This document shows positions 1 through 12,400 of a DNA stretch of 64,000 nt, in pieces. The position numbers and the translations under genes were made by a program. The notes under the pieces are model-generated. The model worked only from the letters and a program-made list of their open reading frames with translations. It did no database searches and was not told the DNA's origin. The DNA lies in the NCBI RefSeq assembly GCF_963678635.1, contig NC_087064.1, forward strand, positions 65,403,548 through 65,467,547, read 5' to 3'. Every line of letters starts with the position of its first letter. Position 1 is the stretch's first letter. Origin of the DNA: Symsagittifera roscoffensis. Lineage: Eukaryota > Xenacoelomorpha > Acoela > Convolutidae.

Positions 1-99
1 CATTAAGTTTTAAAGGATGTGGCTGTGCCCAAAAGCCGCCGTGATTTGAAAAAAACCTCAGTGTTTTGATTTCTCAATATGTCTTTTAAACTGTTTTAG

Positions 100-426
100 T
101 CATTAACGTTTCGCCACATGCATTCAAAGACGTGTCAGTGACATCTGGACAAAATGGAGCTTCTTTGATTTTAAAATGTGTGGATGAAAATCTAGAGAAG
201 GACATTGACCAATCAAATGCAATATCGGGGGACCTACGCAGTCGGATTACTTGGGTTGACCAATTAGGCAGGACTATATCAGCCAGAGCTAGTTCGGAAA
301 CGGAAAGCAGTTTTGTGACTCACAGAGGCGACTTGGCGCTGCTGCGCTTGCAAGCGTCTGAACCTGTGTCCTATTGGTGCTTGCTGGATGAAACAAAGTT
401 GTCAAAGATAAGCGTTCAAATTATAA
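100..426 (+). CDS. sdk: exon: Ig2 (complete domain in one exon)
   Basis: The acceptor follows ctgttttag and the donor is gtaagag; both flanking introns are phase 1. The translation has the Ig core: LKC, ITW and YWC. The gap from first Cys to Trp is 24 residues, longer than usual, with an acidic stretch (ENLEKDID). An alternative AG at 128-129 would also keep frame and remove ten residues. Taken as Ig2 because four Ig domains follow before FN3-1. Confidence 0.85.
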
Positions 427-3400
427 GTAAGAGCCCGTTTTTAGCTTCTGGACTGTTTTTAACAGTATAATATTTGGTGAATTGGTAACAATTAGTGAGC
501 TGTGTTGAGATTCACGTTTTTTTTTGCTCTAAAGACGTAGTAGATGAACAATAATTTGTATGCACGGTTCAAGTGATTTGTTTAAATGGTTGAATTGGCG
601 TTATTTGGTGTCACTCGGGTTCATGTGCTTTAGATTCTGAAGAGTCTGAGAGTGAACAAAGTGAGTTTGTGTTGGAGCCAAGAGATACAGTGGCGATTGC
701 TCACTCCACAGAGTTTGTCCAGTTCGACTGCATAGGCCCCAATGGGTAAGATATGCACAGATATATATGCTTTGCAAGGATTTATTCAACTATCACCCCC
801 CCCCCCCGCCCATTTCACAAAAGGGGGATTCGTTTCTAGATACAAAATTCACATATGCTTAACCATTGAATTATTTCTTTATAGGGGTGGCAATTGGTTA
901 CTAGATACCCTAGGGGCGGGGGAATAGTTTGAGAGATCCACCTTGCAATAAGCGTAGAATCGAGATCACGCTTTTTTTCGCATAGAAATGCTTTAAAGAA
1001 AGAAGTTAGCATAACTTCTTTGGCCTGAAAACATCATCAACTTTTTTATTTGGTTCTCTTAAGAAAAATGGTTTACAAATGTATATTTAGTGCGCATTCA
1101 ATGAGTATGTTGCTGTTTTGTTGGTTTGAATGAAAATTAAATATCAAAGCCATTCGGTTGAATTATTGTTTGTTCACATTTTACAGATAGATTTTTGTTG
1201 TTTTTATTGGCTTGATATTATGAAAAATGTTCTTTGGGCTCCAGTGAAGCGTTCAGTATCAAATGGCCTCGGCTACTAAAACAATCATCTGTGAATAATG
1301 AGTGAACAATTAAATAATTCAGCCTGAAACGGCTAAAACGCGTGTTATGGTTATCGTGTTTTAATCAGTGTATAAACTGGAGCCCTGCCCTGTACGTGAT
1401 ATTCAAAAGTAAATTTTTCATTGAGGATAGATCAGGAGAATCATTAGATTAGGAGTTCGAAAAGTCTTGTGCGCGATGAATTTTCAGCTTCAGCGATGTG
1501 TGCTCTTTTTTGCACGTTTTCAAATTTTGATTTCGTTCTGACACTTAAAACAGCTGATTCTCAATGGCGTTGAAAATGAATTTCAAAATTGAATTTGACT
1601 CTTTAAAGGGGAGGGGGGAGGGGTGGCGAATATTACATTTGCACTTTTAACAGGTGAATAGGGCAATTGATACGATGTAGTCTTAGACAAGAATGGTATC
1701 ACACGCAGCGGTGACGACGTCTGTCAAGGAATAAAATTTATGGATCTACTTAACGATCTCCACCCCTTTCAAGAAAGGGGGGGATTGTTGAGTAGGTCAA
1801 AATGGTCGATTTTCAACCAATCAGAATGCAGCAAAATTATAATTCTCAACAGAAAGCTCAGTGCTAATTTACTGATTTTAATTATAGGGGTGGAGACTCT
1901 TAAGTGGGTACCATAGGGGGAGGGGGGAGATTGTTAAGTAGATCCAAATTTATTCATACTCTTTTCGAGTCACCGTGGTTCCAAATGTTTGATTGAATTT
2001 CAAATTTTTTTTAGCTTACTGAATGTTACAGAAAATCGTGATAGCGACAAGTTCGTGTGAAACTTATTAAATTAAGTTAAACAGACGGATCTGATTGCTT
2101 AGCCTCAATTTTAGCTGAAATTTGCATTTAACAATTTTGAAAAAATGAAATTGAATATTATATCAACTATACTGAATATACACCTGATTTTTCAGTAGCA
2201 AAAATCATTATCTTTTAAACTGTTAATTTCTGAAAAAAAAGCCAATTTTAAGCTAATTTATTGTTCCGACACAGAAGAGTGGACAGTAACTTTGTAATCG
2301 GGTCGTTTTTTACCAGTCAGTTTTGATTGCCTCGAAGAAATATCCTAGAATGGCAATTGTGGTAATATATTAATGTCCGTTTGGCCGTGATTTGGATTTT
2401 AAAAAGAAACTTTCTTAAAAGTTTTCTCAGTGTTGAGGAAAACTGGTCTCAATTTATCGTTTTTCAGTGTGAATTACCCGAAATTTGATGAGAGTTTTGA
2501 GAATAAAAGTGTTCACGTGGAACTTTCACTGTAGCATTGGAAGTTGCATAGCGTCTGTTCTCTGTTTTATTTTGAGGAGGCTAGTGCTTGGGGCTAATCT
2601 TCATTTTTTTAAATATTGGGAATTTCAGCATTTTTCTTCTACCAGTTTGTTCGCAGTATTTTGTGCTTCTTGCGCAGCAACCAGCTATCATTTTTTAAAA
2701 TTAGTTTTTAGCTACAAGTTTTTTCTAAATTTTTTTTAAAATTAAAATTGACTTCACTTTATCAGCAACTCTTTCAAGCACAATTTTGAAAAACCTTTAT
2801 TGGTTGAAGATCAGGGATGCTCGAAACTCAAAATTTTCAACCTAATCAGTCCAATAAAAACGAATTTATCTATTGTAATTTTCACAAACTGTGCATTAAA
2901 AACGTTTGCTAGGCTGGGCTCACGAGGACCGGGGTTAAGCAGACCATTTTCTTAGCATAAAAAGCTTTAAACATAATTGATTGAAAGACAAAAAGTATGC
3001 GTTGTTGTCAAATTGCTTTAATTCAGACCATTTTTACACGGTTTATCAGTGAAAATATATTTCAAATTAAATATAAGAATTACATATTGGTTACGTTTAC
3101 TCAAGTTAAGATAGTTTTATTCTTAAGAGTAATGAACTTACTGAAGACTCTTATATAGGTCTTGCTGATTTTTTTTTTTTTCAGGAAAGTCTCGAAATAT
3201 TGATGCACTTAGGTATAATGCACTTTTTGAGCTCAGTTGAAATTCATCCACCAAAAATGACGTGAAAAGCACTCTCCAAATACGAACGTGGAAATGGCGC
3301 GAAAAAACGTGATTGAATTCTAGTTTAGAAAGTGGAATTTATTTCTAAGATTAAAATTCAAAAGCTTCAGTTTCTGTAATTTTTTCTAAAAAAATGTTTT

Positions 3401-6400
3401 TGAGAGATTTTTAAGAAGTTTTTTACTTCATCCAGTACAAAAGAACCAAATGATTGTCACCAAAATTAGTCGTGATGAATTTTTGCAGAATACGCTCAAA
3501 TTTGATTTTTTAAATTCAGTTCATTTCATTTGTTAAAAGGAAGGTAAGCTCCACTATCGAACAGCAAAAGTGTAAAGGCCACAAAAAAACGAATGTCTTC
3601 CAGTTTCAAAAATGGACTCCAATTTTTGAATTCCGAGCAGATTAAAAAAGTTGCCTATTGATGGAATTCTTGAAATTCAAAGAGCTTCAAGGTTCAATTT
3701 TTATCCTAATTCGAAAGTTAAAAAGGGTTCAACAATTTTCAATCAACGTTTTTTGCGGTTTTTTTTTCTAGATTTTTCCTTACACCTGTTGGCTATGCTC
3801 ATTTTTCGTTTCTGTTGGCTGTGTTTTTATTTCATAAATTAAAGTACCAAAAGCGGTTTTGCAGATAGCTTTAACTTGCGTAGAGTAACCTAAGGCCTAA
3901 AACCTTATGATTAAAATCAATAAAAATGAAGCATTGCTCCTGGGGTATTTTCAGTGGCTTAGAACTGAAACATAATTAAAATAGCAAGCACCGACGAAAC
4001 AGGAAAATAAATTGAAATAGGAAACTGGAATTCATTAAGACATTATTAACACAGATTTTCTTCGATTTAAACGTGCTTTGAAATCACTTGGCAGATTTGT
4101 TTAAAATAGTCATCAGACGTTTTCACTCTAAATTGCATTCATTAAATTATAAATGCTAATCTTTTTCGTTTATATTTCTCTATTTCATTTGTTAAATGCT
4201 AATTTGTTTTTGCTTTGAAAATTGTTTTTCTCCCTGAAGTGCTAATAGTAATGTGGATTGACAGCAACTTGGGAAGTTTTAAATTGAACTAATGAAGTTC
4301 TAAATTACGCGAGGTGTAATTAGTCTTCTTTTGTCAAAAGTGCTTAATGCCGAAATTTGCTCAGAGGCTGTCCTCCCTACTTTAATTCTTCTACTAGAAT
4401 TTTAACGCCATGTTTTAACATTGCCGCTCTTTCGTCGTTTTTTTTTCACTTAATAGCATTTTCTAGTAAACAAATAGCAGGAAATTTCATAAATTTATTT
4501 TTTTTTCGATTTAAAAAAACTTATTTTTGGATTTTAAAAAAAAACAATTTGGTGGGAACCTTCTGTGCCACTTGCACAGCACGGCTATCCTTGTTACATT
4601 TTGCAATTGCTGATTAAATTTCATAAAATTCAGATGTACTTAGTTCTAAAGACTAGAATATGTACTAAGCCATAATATCCAATGTGACAGAAGTGAATTT
4701 TACGAGTGGTAGAAAAACTATCTTAGCATAAATGTACAGAAATATTTATTTTAAATTAATTAAACCCGAGCGATTAACCCAGAATTAAAATCTGGCGACT
4801 TAATTTTCATTTTATTTTTTGTTTGCAATTGCTATCCAACATTAGTAGCTGTATTATCAGAGGACTGTTGAACGGCTTATATGTGATTCTAAGTCTCGAC
4901 GTTTTCCTGTTTGAAGTTGGATGATTGATCTCTTTATCAATCTGACTTTTAAGACATAACCTAATAATGACAGAATACAAGACATAAAGAAAACTAACAA
5001 GACAGAATACACGACATAAAGAAAAGTATTGAGTGATTGATGGATTGGCTTGATGCTTGAGTGATTTATGGTTGATTAATTTGTCATTTGAGCTCGAAAT
5101 TTTTGTCACAACGTTATGGTGATGATTGAACTGTTAATGGTCACTTCTTAATGCAGCACATCAAAAAGTAGCAACTAGAACGATAACATGCTGTAAACTA
5201 GTTTTTGTTCGTGTTTGTTTTTCTTTGGTTCAACTCCAAAATTAATTAATATATTAGTTGTGTTCATGCAATTTGCTGTTTTTTTTTGTTCTGGTCAAGT
5301 TGTTTTTCCGTTTGAAAATACAGGAAAAAGTTAAGCTTTCCATAAATACGCTTCTGTACTAAATTGTGAATGGCGGTCAACTAAAAGTGTAGCTATTTGG
5401 TCTGACGTTTCGTATTTGAGAATTTTGATAAACAAGTATATCGAACTTGTGTGAACATTTTTCAAGCTTAAAATATCATATATAGTCTAAATTGAATGGT
5501 TATTGTTCTGACCTTCGAAGAAATTAATGGAATCTATTCTCTCTGCTTAGATGCAAGCCAGTTTGGTTCTTCGAAGGTGGTCGCATCAAACAAGAGGCTT
5601 CCTACCATCTCAAAATTCACAGACCGGACATCTCTCGTCAGGGCAGCTACTCGTGTGGGTGCATCTCGGAAACAGAAGTCACACACTCGGAATCACCACA
5701 AGAACTGCCTCAGTCCATTAGGGCAGCTAGACTGAAAGTGTTACGTAAGCTCAAGATTATTATAGTTTCTACCTGGTCTATAAAAAGAAATTAAGGTTGA
5801 TGGATTTTAATAAAAGGTCATAATTAATTTGTGGATTTGTTCACGAAATAGTGAACAAACCTGTTATTATGAGTCGATATACTTGATTCAGACTCCTATA
5901 AAGGTCGCGATGATCTTTTATTGTTTTTTTTTCAGGAACAATTACAATTTGGTCAGGCTCTAATTTACTTTATTGCGGTTTGATTTTTGATATCTTTAGG
6001 CTTGCGATGAGCAAGCGTTATCAAACTGGAATATGGACTTTTTTCGGGTTAACAACTAGTTTAACGTAATCAGTTGAATAACTTTTTTTCACTTCCCTTC
6101 TTATCTTCTCTTCACATCTCTTGTTATCTTCTCCTAACATGTTGGACGTTGCTTTCCCCTTGGCCTAGAGGTAAACAGTAGCCTTTGTACCTTAAGGTCT
6201 GGGGTTCGAGTCGTGGCCGGATCTTGTTTTTTTTTTCAGTATCAAGGAAATTTAAAAAAAAATCGAGAAAAATGAATTAATGGTTTTTTGTTTGTTCGCT
6301 CAGGTTTTGTCGGTTAAACTGCCATAAAGGATTTTGTTGCTGTAGACATTTTTCCTTGTAGTTGCAAATGCAAATGTTGTTCATTCTAATTTCAAGGGGG

Positions 6401-9400
6401 ACTGGAAAGATAATAAAAAAATCGATTTTTTTTTCGGTTCAAGTGGCTTCAGCTGAAAGATGGCCGGCTAGTTGCCACATCAGTAAATTTTTTTTCTGTG
6501 AGAAACTTTCATTGTAGTTTCAACTGCAAGTGCTGTTCATTCCAGCCTCAAGGGTACTTGAAAGATTAAATAAAAAACATTTTTTTTCCGGTTCAAGTGG
6601 TTTTAGCTGAAAGATTGTTGGCATAGTTGCCACATCACTGATTTTTCTTGTGCTGTAAACGACTTTTATTGTAGTTGCAAGTGCAATTGTTGTCCTAGTT
6701 TTTTTCGAACCTTTTCATTTTCGGCTTTTTATGCTTTTATGCTAGTTTTATTAAAAGGAAGGCAAATCTAGTATCAAACAGCAAACGTTTAAATTCACGA
6801 AAAACGTGATCAACTGCTAGGTTCGAAAGTGGAATTTAATTTTTAGATTTCCCAGCAGAATAAAAAGTTTACCTGTTGATCTAGTTTTCTGAAAATGGGT
6901 CAATTTCATCAAAAAAATGTCAATCTTAAATTCAAAGAGCTTAAAGGCCATCAATTTTTTCGCGGAAGTTCAAAAAATTTTTTTCTAAATTTGTAGATTT
7001 TTTTCAAAAAAATAAACGTCAGTCTTTTTTTCTGTTTAATTGCGTTCTTTGACTTTTTTCCCAACTGTTCAAAACTTCCACAAATTTCGATTTCTCGAAA
7101 CCTAGAAGGTTAATTAGAACCTGATTTTTCTTTGGCTTTCAATTGCTTTCTGGCCAAAAGACTTTTTGGTGCTATAGAATTTCTAAAATTTAATACATTG
7201 GTTATTCTATTTTTGACCTCTGAATTCATTAGGTGGAAAACAATAAAATATATTCCAATTCAGAAAAAAAGTTACCACTTGCGGAAATAATGGCATGTGA
7301 AAATGTATTATCTCTTCAGTTTCATAGGTTAATTGGAACTATTCCTAGTGAATGGCCTAATTTCTCTTGATCGACGTCTCAAATTATAAGCGAATGTCCT
7401 ATCTGGTCTCAATTTTGAATCATGGATGACACTTGGGTGCTTTTAGTCTAATTGGGATAGACAATAGCGATGACTCTCCAGTTTAGATAACTCTTTCTAT
7501 GGTTATATGGGGAGTGGAATGATGACTAAAATAGTATCGCTACGCCCCCACCGCGCCGTCTATGTTTGATGAGTGAACTTGGCTCATGTCCTTTCGCACC
7601 CGATCACGCGCTTAGCATGCTCAAAGTTTCGAGTAATTATGGGTTTTCTAACATACTCCAGTTCATTTTGAGGTGTGTTAGGTTTAAGTTGTCCGTGGCT
7701 AATTGTATGAAACGTTTCAAATCGTGTTCGCTTAACTTTTAGATAAGAATTTTGATTATGCTAAGCGAGTGGTATGCTAATTGGTCTGTCCCCGACTGTG
7801 CCATTGTGTGGTACCGAGATAGTATCGAGTAGTTGAGTGAAAACTCAGTGGGGACACCTTCAAAAATATCCGCCTCATTTAGACGAAGACTGATCAGATG
7901 ATGAGATGAATTCATTGCGGAGATAAAATTCATGTGCTTGCTTTTTTCTATATCCAGTTGTTTCCAGTTATTATTTCTTAGTTGTTTTGTGTGACTCTTT
8001 ATTTTATGATTTTGAAACATGATTTCAAATGATATGATCCATGACAAACGAACAGGCAGAACTGTCTTTAGCTCAGGTCAATCTTTTATCTGTACCTAAC
8101 GGATTTGGAACAGGGAGATATTTGAGCGATTTGAGGGTTCCTTCAAAAGTTTATTGCTGAAAAATGGGAACACATTCATTTTGAGTGAGCTTCCGACCAA
8201 TCTGGTTGGTGCAACCATTTGTTAATAAACAAGTGTTGTTAATTTCCCATTAGCATGTGGTGCGTATGGAATAGAACACTGAACACATGTTTGTTTATTT
8301 GTCACGAGAGATTAGTTTGCTTATCTTCAGGCTAGGGAGGGAAGTAAACAAGAGCGGTGTATTGGGAATTAGTGCGATTAGATTGCGGTGGAAATTGAAG
8401 TTTAGTGGAGCGATTGACGTTCGATTTAAACTTATTTTTTTTCTACTAGTACTATGCTATTGATTGCATTTTGTGACTTTGATTGTGACTGTAACAAAAA
8501 GAAGAGATTCGACTTGCTTCAGTTAAATGAGTTAAGCGATGAGTGATAGTATTGTTTGTAGCATATGTTGGATGAGCAAGTAGGAAGTTGGTCACGCTGT
8601 GTTGACTTTGGGGGTGTGGTATCAGCAGGAATTTTTTGCAATCAAGATTCACAGTGTGATTGAGTGACTTTTGACGTTTTGATGTTCTATCATAGCGTGA
8701 ATCCGTCTGAGCAAAAATGGTTTTGTTGTTGCTAGATGCAGAATAAATGATATGGTGTTAGTTTTCGAGCGAAGATAGCCGATGGCTTCACGTGTTTTCA
8801 AGATACAACGCTCGCAATCATTTGGTATTCGCTCTATAAGCATAGCTAAACATGTGATTAACTGAGTCAGACTGTCTGAGTATAATATACATTAACCTCA
8901 TGTTTTGCTCTAAAAAGCTTTTGCTTGGATTTTGATTCATGATACTATGAATACCAAATTAATTCTGTCTGATGGATTTTTACGCGCGCGCAATTGGCTC
9001 TTTAAAATGAGGTCTATATTTTGTCTTCCGATGTTTGTTTTCAATTGTCTTGAGATGAGATGCTCAGAGAATCAGTTCTATAATTTTTGAGTAATTCATG
9101 TATTTTTTTCCTGGTTAATTGGTAAGTGAAATTTCGACTTTGCGTAAATCTCTTTCATTTCTTTTGGCGAATATGCAAAAATATTTTAGGCAAATCAAAT
9201 TGCAAAATGCGTTTCTAAAGCATCATCGGTGTCATCCTTTATTGTTCTCGAAGAAAGTGAGGAATATATATGCCTGGGGTGTTTTTTATGCAGCCTGTTT
9301 TAGAAAAGTTGATAGCGTATGGGTTTCGATCCGAAAACCTTCGAATTGCCAAGCGAGTATGCTTATTTTCTTTTATTTCAGCATTGGTTGTGGACTATGG

Positions 9401-12400
9401 ACTGAACCAGAGAAGTTTCAAAGTGAGAGTATTTGACAAACTAGAAGTGCCTTGCACTCTACAACTGCCCAGTGCACTTGGCCGAGAGAGTGATCAGCAG
9501 ACAGACGTGAACCAGTTCTACTCTTTCGGATGGTACCACAACGGGTACAAATTCAAACGGGTAAGTTGATCATACCATATAATCACGTAGATAAAATCGA
9601 GCTTTTAGGTAATTTATTTTTTCTTGATGTTTTTTATTGTTTGATGTGTCAATTGATTTTTTGCTGGCACGCAGTTTTTAGCTCGAGACTTGTGTTTTGA
9701 TTGACAACTTTTTCCTTTATTACAAACGAAGTTAATCGAAAAAAAAAGTGCTGAATACCCAAGATATCAGAGGGTCCTTTAAGTTGATTTTGAATAGTTT
9801 TACTCAATTGCGGGGCAGCGGTGATGTAAAAATGGTGAAGCATCTGTATATAACAAACCATTTTTAATATTGTGTTCTTTTTGCTTAAGTTTTTCTAGCC
9901 ATCAATCATTTCACACAAGAGTAGTAAATTAACAACGTGTTATAATTTATTGACATTTTTAGCCAGCGAGTGATAATGAAACTAATTCCACGGTGAGTGT
10001 TCTTCATTCAAAAAGCCCACAAAAATCGACCATTTCTTGTCTTTCTGTCGAGAATTCTTGCACGTGTTTTGTCTATTTGGTTGTTTGTTCTGTTTTCATC
10101 CTATGCTAACATTTCAAACGAGCTGAGTGAGCAGTTTCTCAGCCCAACACTTCATATTTCAATTTCGGAACAACTCGGAAAGGATCTTTTCAGAAAAGAG
10201 TTAGATTTGAGCCTTTCGCTATTTGTGTTTTCTAAATAAAAAACCACATGTGTGAATGATCCAGCCGAAGCTTCAAGAATCCTAAGTGATGCAAGAATAG
10301 CCGTTTGCTGTGATAGTTTGACTTTTTCCATCGTAGCTCGCAAATAAAAGTGCTCATTTGGTGGCTTTTTTGCCACAATCACGATTTGTAGCATTTGAAA
10401 TTTGCTCTCTGCTTTACGTGCGGCTAGTGTTAGTTGAACAGTAAGCGTCCGTGGCTGAGAGGGCAGGGCGTCAGACTCCAAATATCGAGGTCGCAGGTTC
10501 GAATCTCATGATATGTAGGAAATTTTAACTAATTCGGGGCTTTTTTCTACTTTTTTATATTTCACCTTATAAACTGTTCTTCGCGCTAGTGATTGCGAAG
10601 CGCAGCTTCCCCTAGTATTATAATTAAAAATTTCTCAGCGGAATAATAACGTTCTAAGATTTTCCAGCTGAGGTCAATTTTTTGTTTTCTTGAGTTCATA
10701 GACTTTTTCAAGAACTTTTTTGTTTTCATCGACTTTCATTTTTTTGCATTCATAGTTTTTCAAGAGTGTTTTAAGGCATATTTTTACCTTGCTTTTTTTT
10801 CTGGTTCATACTTCAACATTTCGTTTATACATTTCTTGTGGTTTATACTTTGACTCGTTTCAATACCGCTCAAGGTTGAATTATTTTTATCTTGATCATA
10901 ATTTGATTTCGTTGCTGGTCATTTTAAAAAGTTCTTTTTTTGCAACAAGCTTAATTTAACATCTTGATTCTTGTGTATAAATAAGCTAATTTGTAAAAGT
11001 AATTCAAAAAGTTTGAAATTTCTCAAGCGAATAAAAATTTTTCTTTTATTTTTTTTTCAACTAAGCTTGCAAGCGTAGTGTTAACTTGGGTGTAGGTAAA
11101 TGTATTTTTTTCTGACGCTCAGTTAATCGATAAATCGTTTTTTTTGTTGGATGTTTTTGAAACTCCTTCGAAAATAGCGACACACTGATTTTTCGTTAAC
11201 TAATTTTTTTTAGCGCTGCGCATTAATCGAAATTCCGATGCGTTGAAATAATCGTTCAAAATTGAATTAAAACATGCTAGTTTTTCGCAGTAATTCTTTT
11301 TTAGGTTCAGTAATTTCATTTTTAAGTGTCAATGAACGAATTGAAGACATTTATTGTGGTAGTTCAGCTTTTTTCAATGGAAAGGTCTTAGAAACTCCTC
11401 AGGCTTAAGTTTTAAAAAAAATCATTCCACTTTTAAAAAAATTACTCTCTCCAATCCGAAAACTTCTCAATCTTAATGAAACTTTTTTAGAGTTTAGTTT
11501 TTTAATTTTTAGATTTGTTAGCGTTATTAGATTTGTGAGTGTTAGTGTTACTTTTTTAAAAAGTTTTAATTCTGAAATATTGTCGAATTTGAAATGCTTA
11601 GTAGGCCATATGTGATTTTCCTTCATTTCATTCGTCTGCTTTCATTTCCTTAACACTTTTCTTGCTGTGTCTTACCAACTTTTCGTTACTTGTTCCAATT
11701 TGTGAAGAAGGATGAAATATTCGTGCTTGAACGTGGGTTTTTCTTCAGTTCATTTGCGACTTTTCAACGAACGAAAGTTTTTCCAACCATCTTAAACAGA
11801 TTGTTGCCCTAAGCTCAAATTTGAAAATATTTTCAATTGCCTATTGTTTGTTAAGTTATGGGGGTTCGAAGTTAGCAAATTTGGGCAAATATCTCGCGCG
11901 TTTTTTCCAATTTTCTTTACCTTGTCGTTTAGGCAGTAATTTAAGACGCATCGAAAATAATTCCAGATTAGATTAAGGCCAGCTAATTAATACGTTATGA
12001 GGAGACAAAGTTGTGTGCGGGCGAAATTTTCCTAACACAAAATTGGAATTTTTAGCATTTTTTTACTTAGCAGTCAGTACATACAGGGTTTCGCACTTAT
12101 GCAAGCAATCATGTAGCTTTCAGTTGATTTGTTTGTATTTTTAAAGTTTTTTTGTTAACCTATTTTGGTATTAGAGCTTTTTTTGCCGTCTCTTTCTTGC
12201 ACTACCTAACCATTTAATCAAATTATATTTTGATTGAAAATTCAAAGCTACCTCTCTAATTGCACCGCTTAGTTGAGACTGACAAGCAATAAGACTACTA
12301 ACACTGTCGGATTAACATCACTGATGCATATAAAGTACGCATGCATCCATTGATGCCATAGCTGTCTCTGCTTCGCCTTGCGCGTCACTTTCTCACGACT

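Larger units (their letters stand above)
746..5550 (+). other. 4.8-kb intron within Ig3
   Basis: No open frame here resembles a protein. It contains a small palindromic element (1735-1952), a hairpin-headed repeat (3118-3842) and a 30-bp duplication (4970-5026). The rest is AT-rich sequence with long T tracts in which I recognise nothing. Confidence 0.75.

Noticed and set aside
6152-6230. A functional tRNA gene
   Set aside because: A and B box-like words are present, but I could not pair an acceptor stem, and it is followed by a SINE-like T-rich tail. The same applies to the other tRNA-like heads.
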